From Natrinema gari JCM 14663 (GTDB lineage: Archaea; Halobacteriota; Halobacteria; Halobacteriales; Natrialbaceae), in assembly GCF_000337175.1 (NCBI RefSeq), contig NZ_AOIJ01000041.1, forward strand, positions 1 to 64,000: a stretch of 64,000 bases of DNA. Reading direction: 5' to 3'. A program made the translations under genes and the position numbers. Below are positions 25,767-34,475 of this stretch, piece after piece (the stretch's first letter is position 1; each line of letters opens with the position of its first letter). The notes under the pieces were generated by a model. It had not been told where the DNA came from and did no database searches. It was given only the letters and a program-made list of their open reading frames with translations.

Positions 25767-27077
25767 TTACGATTCGACGTGGTCGATCGCGTCGTCGAGG
25801 AGGTCGATGGCGATGTCGAGTTCGCGCTCGCGAACGTCCAGCGGCGGGAGCAGTCGAAGCGTCTTTTGCCCGCAGCCCAGCGTCAATAGCCCTCGCTGGA
25901 GGGCAGCGTCGACGACCGCCTCTCGACGGTCTTTCGTATCGAACTCGACCGCGGTCATCAGCCCAAGTCCGCGAACGTCGACGACCGTCTCGGGGGGACT
26001 GTCCTGCAACTCCTCGAGCTGTCCCAGGAACCGCTCGCCGGCCTGTGTCGCGTGACTGAGGAGGTCGTGTTCCTGTATGGCTGCGAGCGTGAGCGTTCCC
26101 TGAATCGAGGCGAGGATATCGCCGGCACCCCACGTCGAGGAGATACGGCTCTTGTCATCGGGGAAGATATCCGCGGACGAGATCGTCGCGCCGACGCGAA
26201 GCGCTTTGGCGCTCGTGATAACGTCGGGGTCGAAGTCGAAGTGGTCCGATGCCCACATCTCACCGGTCCGGCCGACGCCGGACTGGATCTCGTCGGCGAT
26301 GAGCGGGATGTCGTGTTCGGCACAGAGGTCGTTGACCGCACGCATGAACTCCGGCTCCGGAATCTGATACCCGCCTTCGCCCTGTACTGGCTCGAGGATG
26401 AGGAAGGCGACCTGCTCCGGCGGGATGTGGCCGTGTTCCGGGTCCAGTTTCTCGCGGAGGCGTTCGACACCGGCCATACTGTGGGGGACGTCGTGAATGC
26501 CGCTGAGTTCGGGGAAATCACGGCGGTGGACGGATTTCGACCGGTTCAGCGAGAGCGTCCCGAGCGTGCGCCCGTGGAACGCGCCCTCGAACGTGAGTCC
26601 ATATTTGGGCTGCTCGCAGTTATCGTAACAGATCTTCATCGCGTTCTCGACCGCCTCCGCCCCGGAGTTCGACAGGAAGACCGTGTCCATTCCGTACTGA
26701 TCGGTGATATCCGTCAGCGTGTTCATCAGATGGGCGGGGCCGGGGAGTTCCGTGTCGTCCGGCGTGCCACCGGTGCTGACGTAGAAGTCCTGACCCGCGA
26801 TCTTCAGCGGATCGACGAGGTCGAACTCCTGCAGTTTGTCCATCAGTTTCGGGTTGTTGTAGCCGAGCGGAGCAGCAGCGACGTGACTCGTAAAGTCGAG
26901 CAGAACATTGCCGTCGGGGTCGGTACAGAACGGACCGACCGCGTCTTCGGTGATGTCCCAGACGAAATCATAGACGTACGTGCTCGTTGCTGCCGCCTCG
27001 CTGTGAAACTCGACCCACTCCTGGGCCTTTGGTCCCGGTAATTTTTGGACTGTTGGCTCAGCTTTTTCTCGCTGCAT
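25767..27077 (-). CDS. PLP-dependent class III aminotransferase (copy 1; ornithine/lysine/GABA type)
   Basis: The 436-residue enzyme has fold-type I aminotransferase motifs. These are SNSGAEAVENAMK (about 136-148), AFHGRTLGTLSLNRSK, PVQGEGGY, ADEIQSGVGRTG with the PLP-ring Asp262, and the Schiff-base Lys291 in VITSAKALRVGA. It belongs with omega-aminotransferases acting on GABA, lysine or ornithine; the precise amine donor is not readable. A near-copy lies at 30548. The surrounding arginase, aldehyde dehydrogenase and glutamate dehydrogenase fit a route from a basic amino acid to glutamate. A TATA-like AATATTTATG (minus, near 27101-27110) is about 27 bases upstream. Confidence 0.9.
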   Translation of the reverse strand: MQREKAEPTVQKLPGPKAQEWVEFHSEAAATSTYVYDFVWDITEDAVGPFCTDPDGNVLLDFTSHVAAAPLGYNNPKLMDKLQEFDLVDPLKIAGQDFYVSTGGTPDDTELPGPAHLMNTLTDITDQYGMDTVFLSNSGAEAVENAMKICYDNCEQPKYGLTFEGAFHGRTLGTLSLNRSKSVHRRDFPELSGIHDVPHSMAGVERLREKLDPEHGHIPPEQVAFLILEPVQGEGGYQIPEPEFMRAVNDLCAEHDIPLIADEIQSGVGRTGEMWASDHFDFDPDVITSAKALRVGATISSADIFPDDKSRISSTWGAGDILASIQGTLTLAAIQEHDLLSHATQAGERFLGQLEELQDSPPETVVDVRGLGLMTAVEFDTKDRREAVVDAALQRGLLTLGCGQKTLRLLPPLDVRERELDIAIDLLDDAIDHVES

Positions 27078-28559
27078 ATACTGTCCTGTCCGCTACCACG
27101 GCATAAATATTTCGTACAATAGCCACGTGTCGACACTGGAGAAACGGCAGCAAGTGTTTGAGATTATCAAAACAACGTGTGCGTAAGCATCTGTCGGTCG
27201 CAGATCATCACGGACTGAAACGAAGGAGTCCCATTACAGCCGTATGAATGTATGAGTTTGGTTGATCGGCCCTATCGTCTCGGCCTGCCAACGGAATCAC
27301 GGGCGGAAAGCGACAGTCACTGGAGAGAATCCTTTTGACAGTCACGAACGAGACCGTACGCAGTTCGACGCGGAACGGCTGCTACCGTCAAGCGATAGGT
27401 GTGGCTCCGTTCGCCCGATATTCGGTCGGGTCGGCGTAACACGATTCGAGCGACGATCACTCACGGTACACCTGCCGGCATGACGAGTTGACGATCAGCG
27501 TCTCATGCATTTCAGCGGTCGGTCTACCCCCCATTTTCCGATCGACTCACGATTGCACGACCGGCCGGAATAGCGATGGGTGTTCCGTTTACTCCCGTGC
27601 CGATCGAATACCGTCGCTGAGCGCAACCCGTTCGAGCGAGTGCGTTAGACCGCGAGACGCTCGAGCCAGTGTCCGCCCTACGCCCACGAACGAACTCCAG
27701 CGAGAGTGCTACTGATATCCGCGATAGCAGAACGCGACTCGGAACGTGGACTCGAGCAGGTAATACCGATTCTGAGTTCGCATATTTCAAACAGACGAAT
27801 CGCCCGTGCTGACCGGATTCTCGGCGGGCGCGACCGTGAATCAAACAGCCAATTACACATATATGATTGTAACAGAAGTGTGTAAACAAACCCGGTTCTC
27901 CCATCTCGAAGCGGGACTGGCACGCGGACAAGCAGGCGTCCGCTGCTCTCGATCGGCCCGGCAATGCAACGGACTGTGAGCGTGTCGGAGAATCCCAGTC
28001 GTTCCGCAACGAACTGATATCCAGGTTCCAAACCCGGTTTAGGACCGTCACGCGGCCCGAACCGCATTCTCATCGCTGTCGGCATCCCTGACTCATGCCC
28101 CGGCGAAAGCGACCGGTGAATGGGAGCAGGTGATCCTCCTCGGGGACCGTTTCGAGAACCGATGCGATCGAAACTCGAACCGAAGCGATGGCGAATCTCC
28201 GTGGTTCGCTCGAGCAAGTACCGGCCCGAACCGAGTGCAACTCCCGTACGGAACGAACGAGACGCGCTAGTCACTGAGAACGCGTCTCGAAGCGTGTAAG
28301 TGCCCCTCCACAACCGAGATATTTATTCGTGATAGTCAAACTAATCAGTGCTCTATTGAGTGTGGTGTTACCATGGAGACCGCTACTGGACGGTCTACAA
28401 GAGCACAAGATACATAAACTATCATTGCAACCGTTGAACCGGCATGCATTGTCAACCCTACCCTTACGTAGCGACTATACTGACGAGTGGGTCTCGAGGA
28501 ACGGCTACCTGGACCGCGGAAGCGTCCGCATCTCGCTTGGACTGTAGCGTCTGAGAACA
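27078..28559. other. long intergenic region, no gene supported
   Basis: Nearly 1.5 kb separates the divergent aminotransferase and NhaC genes. Open frames on both strands lack acidic bias and known motifs. The region contains one copy of the 20-bp TTACA...TTGTAA dyad. It may hold untranslated RNA or decayed sequence, but I recognised neither. Confidence 0.5.
27853..27872. promoter_or_regulatory. recurrent 20-bp dyad, copy 2 (TTACACATATATGATTGTAA)
   Basis: Matches the site at 9244 at 18 of 20 bases. It lies deep in the intergenic region, about 690 bases from the NhaC ATG. Confidence 0.5.
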
Positions 28560-30026
28560 ATGGAATACGATATTCAACTCTTCGAAGATCTCGATCCGGA
28601 CGCCCGTCCTTCGTTGGGGGAGGCGTTGGTGCCGGTCGTGGGAATGCTGACGTTCCTTGGTATCGGCATCGGAATATACGGGCTCGATCCGCAGTTCCCC
28701 TTGTTCTGGGGCATCACCTTTACCGGGTTGTTTAGTTACTACTGGCTCGGTGTTTCGTGGGACACGTTGTACGATGGGATCACCCAAAGTCTCCTCATGG
28801 GGCTGCAGGTGGTGTTCATTCTCTTTATCGTGTATGCGCTCATTTCCACGTGGATCCACGCGGGGACGATTCCCGCGATGATGTACTACGGACTGAGTCT
28901 ATTGACTCCCGCGGTGTTCCTCCCGATGACCGCGGTGATAACCGCCGTTATCACGTTCGCTATTGGGTCCTCGTGGACGGCAGCGGGGACGCTCGGCGTC
29001 GCCTTCATCGGAATCGGCTCCGGGCTCGGTCTCCCCGCACCGATGACGGCCGGCGCGATCCTCACTGGAGCGTACACGGGTGACAAGCAGTCACCGCTGT
29101 CGGACACGACGAACCTCGCAGCAGCTGTCACCAACACTGACCTCTACGATCACATCAACGCGATGCGGAACGGAACGACGCTCGCGTTCGGAATCAGTGT
29201 CATATTGTTCGCGATCCTCGGCCTCCGTGCCTCCGGCTCCATTCCGGCCGATCGAGTCGCCGAGATCCAGACGGCACTCACTGGGACGTACACGATCTCA
29301 CCGCTTGCGTTCGTTCCGATCGTGGTCACGTTCGCGCTCGCGATATACGGCATTTCCGCGATCCCGGCCCTCGGAACGGGGATCTTTGCCGGCGCGGCGA
29401 CCGCGCTCGTGCTGCAAGACACGGGCTTTGAACAGATCTGGACGGCGGCCCAGAGCGGTACGAGTCCCGAGACCGGGCTCGAGGTCGTCAACGACCTCCT
29501 GGCCAGCGGTGGAATGGTCGGCGGATCGTGGGCCGTGACGATCGCTATTTCCGCTCTCGCACTCGGCGGAATGTTCGAAAGCACGGGTATTATCGCCGTC
29601 CTCGCCCACCATCTCGGCCGCCTGAGCCGGAGCGTTGCAAGCCTGACCGGCGTGACCGTGTTCTCGTCCATATCGATGAACATCCTCGCCGCGGAGCAGT
29701 ACGTCAGCATTGTCGTGCCGGGGATCACACTACGGAACCTGTACGAAGAAAAAGATCTCAAGAGCGAAAACCTGTCACGAGCCATCGAATCGTCCGGAAC
29801 AGTGACGAGCGCGCTCGTCCCGTGGAACAGTGGTGCCGTCTTCATGGCGGGAACGCTCGGCGTCAGCACGTTCGAATATGCGCCGTACTATTTCCTTGGC
29901 TTTCTCTCGCCCCTGATACTCATCCTGATGGGTATCACTGGGTGGAACATTACCCACAAGGAAACAGCAGAGACAGAGAGCGCCACAGCCGAGCACGCCG
30001 AGCCCGTCACGGCTGAGCGAGAGTAA
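28560..30026 (+). CDS. NhaC-family Na+/H+ (or amino-acid-coupled) antiporter, copy A
   Basis: The 488-residue polytopic membrane protein has about 11-12 helices. NhaC-family blocks are AIGSSWTAAGTLGVAFIGIGSGLGLP, ILTGAYTGDKQSPLSDTTNLAAAVT, and SSISMNILAAEQYVSIVVPG. The family includes Na+/H+ antiporters and exchangers for organic anions and amino acids. Standing between two aminotransferase genes and near arginase, it may exchange an amino acid rather than simply protons; that is inference. The charged tail (ETAETESATAEHAEP) is cytoplasmic-like. Confidence 0.9.
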   Translation: MEYDIQLFEDLDPDARPSLGEALVPVVGMLTFLGIGIGIYGLDPQFPLFWGITFTGLFSYYWLGVSWDTLYDGITQSLLMGLQVVFILFIVYALISTWIHAGTIPAMMYYGLSLLTPAVFLPMTAVITAVITFAIGSSWTAAGTLGVAFIGIGSGLGLPAPMTAGAILTGAYTGDKQSPLSDTTNLAAAVTNTDLYDHINAMRNGTTLAFGISVILFAILGLRASGSIPADRVAEIQTALTGTYTISPLAFVPIVVTFALAIYGISAIPALGTGIFAGAATALVLQDTGFEQIWTAAQSGTSPETGLEVVNDLLASGGMVGGSWAVTIAISALALGGMFESTGIIAVLAHHLGRLSRSVASLTGVTVFSSISMNILAAEQYVSIVVPGITLRNLYEEKDLKSENLSRAIESSGTVTSALVPWNSGAVFMAGTLGVSTFEYAPYYFLGFLSPLILILMGITGWNITHKETAETESATAEHAEPVTAERE

Positions 30027-30547
30027 GGCTCTCGGCCGTTCGACACGGCTCGATATTCTCGCTCGACTGACCGTACGTCGTCGAACCCGGTTCGGCCGAT
30101 CGTCATCGCCGCCGACTGGAGTGAGAGCGCGAATTGCGAGGCAGTCGGGACCGAGCCACGGCGTCATAACTCCGATGCGGACGCCCTGCGGAGACAGTCG
30201 AATTCCGAACCGACAACAGGTATCGGGGGCGGACACGGCACCCGTACTGCATCGAAAGCGCCGAGCAGCGATCGTCGCTCGGCTACGTGTCTCACCACGC
30301 GTAACATCCGGATGGCGACACCGTGTCGAGTATCGAATCGTCTCGCATCGGAGGGGCTCGAGAATCGAGTACAGCAACGCAGTCCAGGGGACACTCGGCC
30401 GGAGCAGAGGTGTTGGTCGCCGGAGTCCCGTCTATGTCCCTTCGACCATCGCGTTTCGATTTCGGAGCGGTGAGTCTCGCCCTCCGCCGGACTCGTTTCG
30501 AAACGCGTCGCTCGTGTATGGTCCGTCGTCGGACCCGCAGGTGGCAG
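30027..30547. other. intergenic, convergent 3' ends; nothing recognised
   Basis: This stretch lies between the NhaC gene and the convergent second aminotransferase. No frame shows haloarchaeal coding bias, and no clear hairpin with a T-run was seen. Confidence 0.5.
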
Positions 30548-31867
30548 TCAGACGGTCGCGGCTCGACTGATGCTCGCGATCGCCTCGTCGAGGAGGTCCA
30601 CGGCGATGTCGAGTTCGCGGTCGCGAACGTCCAGCGGCGGCAGCAGTCGGAGCGTCTTCCGCCCACAGCCAAGCGTTAACAGGCCACGCTCGAGCGCGGC
30701 TTCCATGACCGCTTCGCGTTGATCGGCGGTCTCGAACTCGACGGCGGCCATGAGGCCGAGGCCGCGTACGTCCTCGAGGGCCTGGTACTCGTCCTGGAGG
30801 GGTGCCAGGCGATCGAGGAGCCCCGTGCCCTGTCGGTCAGCGTGATCGAGCAAGTCGTGGTCCTCGATTGCAGCGAGGGTAAGCGAGCCCTGAATCGAGG
30901 CGAGGATATCGCCGGCACCCCACGTCGAGGAGATGCGCGCTTTCTCGTCGGGGAACAGTTCCGACCGCGAGATCGTCGCGCCGACGCGAAGCGCTTTAGC
31001 GCTCGTGATAACGTCGGGGTCGAAGTCGAAGTGGTCTGATGCCCACATTTTCCCGGTGCGACCGACGCCGGACTGGATCTCGTCAGCGATGAGCGGGATG
31101 TCGTGTTCGGCACAGAGGTCGTTGACGGCGCTCATGAACTCGGCGTCGGGAACCCGATAGCCGCCTTCGCCCTGGACCGGCTCGAGGATGAGGAAGGCGA
31201 CCTGTTCCGGCGGAATATGACCGTGTTTCGGGTCCAACTTCTCGCGGAGGCGTTCGACGCCGGCCATGCTGTGAGGGACGTCGTGGATGCCGCTGAGTTC
31301 GGGGAAATCACGGCGGTGGACGGATTTCGACCGGTTCAGCGAGAGCGCCCCGAGCGTGCGTCCGTGGAACGCGCCCTCGAACGTGAGTCCGTATTTGGGC
31401 TGCTCGCAGTTATCGTAACAGATCTTCATCGCGTTCTCGACCGCCTCCGCCCCGGAGTTCGACAGGAAGACCGTATCCATGTCGTATTTGGCGGTGATCT
31501 CCGTCAGCGTGTTCATCAGATGGGCGGGGCCGGGAAGTTCGGTGTCGTCCGGCGTGCCACCGGTGCTCACATAGAAATCCTGCCCGGCGATTTTCAGCGG
31601 ATCGACGAGGTCGAATTCCCGGAGATCGTCCATGATCTTCGGGTTGTTGTAGCCGAGCGGGGCGGCGGCGACGTGGCTCGTGAAATCCAGGAGCACGTTG
31701 CCATCCGCGTCCGTGCAGAACGGCCCCACGGCGTCTTCGGTGATGTCCCAGACGAAATCGTAGACGTACGTACTCGTGGCCGCCGACTGATGGTGGAGAT
31801 CGACCCATTCCGTCGCAGTTGGGCCTGGCAGTTGCTGGACGGCTGGCTCCGCTGTGTCACGTTGCAT
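30548..31867 (-). CDS. PLP-dependent class III aminotransferase (copy 2)
   Basis: The 439-residue paralogue of the enzyme at 25767 is about 85% identical over the first 100 residues and higher in the core. It keeps SNSGAEAVENAMK, ADEIQSGVGRTG and the PLP lysine in VITSAKALRVGA. It differs mainly in the surface tail and in residues 300-440. The start at 31867 (MQRDTAEP) is aligned with the start of copy 1; an in-frame ATG at 31879 is possible. A TATA-like CTTAAAAC region (minus, about 31892-31899) lies at leaderless distance. Each copy sits beside the NhaC gene, a sign of tandem duplication followed by divergence. Confidence 0.9.
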   Translation of the reverse strand: MQRDTAEPAVQQLPGPTATEWVDLHHQSAATSTYVYDFVWDITEDAVGPFCTDADGNVLLDFTSHVAAAPLGYNNPKIMDDLREFDLVDPLKIAGQDFYVSTGGTPDDTELPGPAHLMNTLTEITAKYDMDTVFLSNSGAEAVENAMKICYDNCEQPKYGLTFEGAFHGRTLGALSLNRSKSVHRRDFPELSGIHDVPHSMAGVERLREKLDPKHGHIPPEQVAFLILEPVQGEGGYRVPDAEFMSAVNDLCAEHDIPLIADEIQSGVGRTGKMWASDHFDFDPDVITSAKALRVGATISRSELFPDEKARISSTWGAGDILASIQGSLTLAAIEDHDLLDHADRQGTGLLDRLAPLQDEYQALEDVRGLGLMAAVEFETADQREAVMEAALERGLLTLGCGRKTLRLLPPLDVRDRELDIAVDLLDEAIASISRAATV

Positions 31868-32036
31868 ACTCTCACACACGGAGACGTGTGTCTTAAAACT
31901 CGGGGTTTCATCAAAACAGTGACTTCGTGAGCGACGACATGTGACCGGCGGGTGGGCCGCCTCGAGGAGTATCCGCTACGCTGTGTCACTCGTCTCTCCG
32001 CAGCAACAGGTTCGCCGGTCGAACGGCTCCGAAGCG

Positions 32037-32990
32037 TTACGCGATTCGGTTGCCGAGGAGACTGGCAGCGAGTTCAGCCGCGACTTCCGCGGTGCGGTTA
32101 TCCCGGTCGAGAATCGGATTCACTTCGACGATATCGACGGAGCGAAGCAGCCCCGCGTCGCGGTCCCGGTTCGCAACGCATTCGAGTGCAGCGTGGGCCT
32201 CCCTGTAGTCGACGCCGCCGCGTACGGGGGTCCCAACGCCCGGCGCGACCGTCGGGTCGAGCCAGTCGAGATCGAGGCTGACGTGAATCTCGTCCACGCC
32301 GTCGGTTGCGATATCGAGGGCATCCGCGACGACGGCGGTGATGCCCCGTTCGTCGATATCGTGCATCGTGAATACGGTTACCTCACTGTCCTCGAGGGCG
32401 AGCCGTTCGGCGTCGTCGAGGCGTCGTGCGCCGATGATAACGGTATTCGACGGGTCGACGGTCGGGGTCGCCGTCCAGTCGAGGGCGTCGAACTCGCCGT
32501 GGCCAGTGACGGCTGCCAGGGGCATGCCGTGGACGTTGCCGCTGGGGGAGGTGTCGGGTGTGTTGTAGTCCCCGTGAGCGTCGAACCAGAGAACCCCGAT
32601 GTCCGCCGCTCGTGCTGCGCCGCTGATGGTTCCCATTGCAGTCGCGTGATCGCCGCCGAGAGCGATCGGAACGTCGCCGTCCGCGATCGTATCGGCAACC
32701 TCGTCCGCGAGTTCAGCGGTCACACCGGCGATCTCGTCGATGTACTTCGCATCGGCCGTCGCAGGGGCATCGCACTGCTCGAGTCGGGGGACACGCAGGT
32801 CTCCGAAATCGGTGCAACGAACGCCAGCCGTTTCGAGTTCGGTAGCGATATCCGCATACCGGATGGCTCGCGGCCCGATGTCGACGCCGCGCCGATCCGC
32901 TCCGAGATCGAGCGGCGCGCCGAGCAGGCGAACGGTTCGAGTCGTCGATCGGTTCGGGTGGTCGGTCCTGGAGTCAGTCGGTGTCGTCAT
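32037..32990 (-). CDS. rocF: arginase family protein (arginase)
   Basis: The 317-residue protein carries the full set of binuclear-manganese ligands: GGDHATAMG (His115), FDAHGDYNTPD (Asp137, His139, Asp141) and SLDLDWLDP (Asp240, Asp242). The N-terminal block RLLGAPLDLGADRRGVDIGPRAIR is typical of arginase rather than agmatinase, so hydrolysis of arginine to ornithine and urea is the best assignment. The frame stays open for 430 bases upstream because of high GC, but conserved sequence begins at the chosen start 32990. The neighbouring aminotransferases and dehydrogenases could take ornithine to glutamate. Confidence 0.88.
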   Translation of the reverse strand: MTTPTDSRTDHPNRSTTRTVRLLGAPLDLGADRRGVDIGPRAIRYADIATELETAGVRCTDFGDLRVPRLEQCDAPATADAKYIDEIAGVTAELADEVADTIADGDVPIALGGDHATAMGTISGAARAADIGVLWFDAHGDYNTPDTSPSGNVHGMPLAAVTGHGEFDALDWTATPTVDPSNTVIIGARRLDDAERLALEDSEVTVFTMHDIDERGITAVVADALDIATDGVDEIHVSLDLDWLDPTVAPGVGTPVRGGVDYREAHAALECVANRDRDAGLLRSVDIVEVNPILDRDNRTAEVAAELAASLLGNRIA

Positions 32991-33336
32991 GCTGTTGGGA
33001 AGGCTCGTCGATGGGGCCGGTTCGTCGGCAGGGCGACAGTGCTCGTAGCCTGTGCGTCGCACCGTCGCTGCAACGCGGCGAGACGGACAGCAGTTCGCCA
33101 CGAGACATCTCGTTTCTCGACCGCCGTCCGGAGCGTCCGCCGGGGATCGAACCGGACTCCCGCGCGGTCGTCGCGGACGCGCTCGAGCGATCGGCTCCGG
33201 CGGGTGAACTGCTGGAGTCACCCAACGTCGGTCACTGTCACGCCGTCCGCGGTCGCGACCGTATCGGAAAGGGCTGGCGGTTACAGGTAGCGACTCTCGC
33301 GGCGGCGATGAGCGGTGAGGCTGCCGGAAACACGTA

Positions 33337-33456
33337 TCAATCACTCGGCTGTTTCGTACCGGTGCTCCAGTAGCAGTTTCCGCACCTCGGTTCCGGGTCA
33401 CAAGTATCAATAGCAGTACCACATGCTGGACACCGTCGCTGGGTAGTAGCAGGCAT
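33337..33456 (-). CDS. small zinc-ribbon protein, 39 residues
   Basis: The frame starting MPATTQRRCPACGTAIDTC has two knuckles, CPAC and CGNC (CDPEPRCGNCYWSTG), typical of the many haloarchaeal zinc-finger micro-proteins. A TATA-like GTATATATGC on the minus strand near 33487-33497 is about 35-40 bases before the ATG. The stretch between it and arginase (33000-33336) holds nothing else recognisable. Function unknown; such proteins often act in regulation. Confidence 0.65.
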   Translation of the reverse strand: MPATTQRRCPACGTAIDTCDPEPRCGNCYWSTGTKQPSD

Positions 33457-33532
33457 GGTTCCGTGTATCGTCACGGTAACTCTACGGCAGCATATATACT
33501 CTTCGCAACCCACGGCCCGACAGCGAGACGGG

Positions 33533-34333
33533 TCAGCCGTCACGCTGTGCGGTCTCGAGGTTGACCTCGATGAGATTCGCGGTCTCCATGACGATTTCGG
33601 GAACGTCCGACCGAAACCGCTCGCCCTGCAACCGGCTGGCCGGTGCGCTCATGCTCACTGCACCGAAGATGGAGCCGTCGGGAACGCGGATCGGTGCGCC
33701 GACGGCACGCATGCCCCGGATCTCTTCTTCGTCATTGAGCGCATAGCCGTTCTCCCGCACCGTCTCGAGTGTGTCCCGCAGTTCGGCCTCGTCCGTGATC
33801 GTGTGTTCCGTCTGGGCGTCGAGTTCCTGGGCGTCGAGTATCCTGTCTCGACGGTCCGGAGCGAAGTTCGCGAGCATCGCTTTGCCGGCGGCGTTGTGGT
33901 GGAGGTACTGCGGTGTCTCGCGCAGACGGAGGTGGTAGTCGGTCGCGATCGCGTATTCGCCGCGACTCTCGTAGAGGGTGACTTCTCGACCGCGTTCTTC
34001 AGCGACGAGGTGTGCGTATTCCCCGGTGCGCTCGGCGAGTGCGTCGACTTCGTCGTGGCCCGCCATGTACAGGCTGGTTTCGTTTCGCACGTGTTCGGCG
34101 ACCGTGATGAACTGTAAGCTGAGCCGGTAGACGCCGTCTTCCTCCGTGAGGTAGCCACAGTTGTGAAGCGTCCGGAGGTACGTGTGGACCGTCCCCTTCG
34201 TCAGCTCGACTTCCTCGGCGATCTCCGTGAGCGTCCCCTCGTTGAGTCGTTTGATGACGGCGAGTATTTCATCGATCTTGTGGACTGATTTGATCTCCCG
34301 CCGACCGTCTGTTTCCTTTGCGGTTCCGAACAT
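33533..34333 (-). CDS. IclR-family transcriptional regulator (copy 2)
   Basis: The 266-residue protein has the winged helix TLTEIAEEVELTKGTVHTYLRTLHNCGYL and the effector domain RETPQYLHHNAAGKAMLANFAPD, ALNDEEEIRGMRAVGAPIRVPDGSIFGAVSMSAPASRL. It is strikingly similar to copy 1 at 23455. The start at 34333 (MFGTAKETD) is chosen because a TATA-like TTTATGC lies about 28 bases upstream. A GTTTG-N7-CAAAC palindrome at 34365-34381 is just beyond, which suggests autoregulation. It ends close to arginase and precedes the aldehyde dehydrogenase gene on the same strand. Confidence 0.9.
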   Translation of the reverse strand: MFGTAKETDGRREIKSVHKIDEILAVIKRLNEGTLTEIAEEVELTKGTVHTYLRTLHNCGYLTEEDGVYRLSLQFITVAEHVRNETSLYMAGHDEVDALAERTGEYAHLVAEERGREVTLYESRGEYAIATDYHLRLRETPQYLHHNAAGKAMLANFAPDRRDRILDAQELDAQTEHTITDEAELRDTLETVRENGYALNDEEEIRGMRAVGAPIRVPDGSIFGAVSMSAPASRLQGERFRSDVPEIVMETANLIEVNLETAQRDG

Positions 34334-34364
34334 AGTCCTGCGTCTATAGCGCCGTCGCATAAAC

Positions 34365-34381
34365 GTTTGCATATATCAAAC
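34365..34381. promoter_or_regulatory. GTTTG-N7-CAAAC palindrome before IclR gene 2
   Basis: GTTTGCATATATCAAAC has exact 5-base arms. It lies 32-48 bases upstream of the IclR start, abutting the TATA-like box, and faces into the gap before the aldehyde dehydrogenase stop. Confidence 0.6.
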
Positions 34382-34475
34382 GAGTTTATTCGGACGCGAA
34401 AACCGAGGTTCCGAGACGGAACCGTGAAAGGGAAAACCGCCGCCGATTCGCAGCCGATTCGACTCGAGAACCCAG

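Noticed and set aside
27524-28313. overlapping minus-strand frames in the 27-28 kb gap
   Set aside because: They lack acidic bias, share no motif with known families, and cross a palindromic site that looks regulatory.
31941-33290. 449-codon open frame on the plus strand
   Set aside because: It is antisense to arginase, whose metal ligands are all present on the minus strand.
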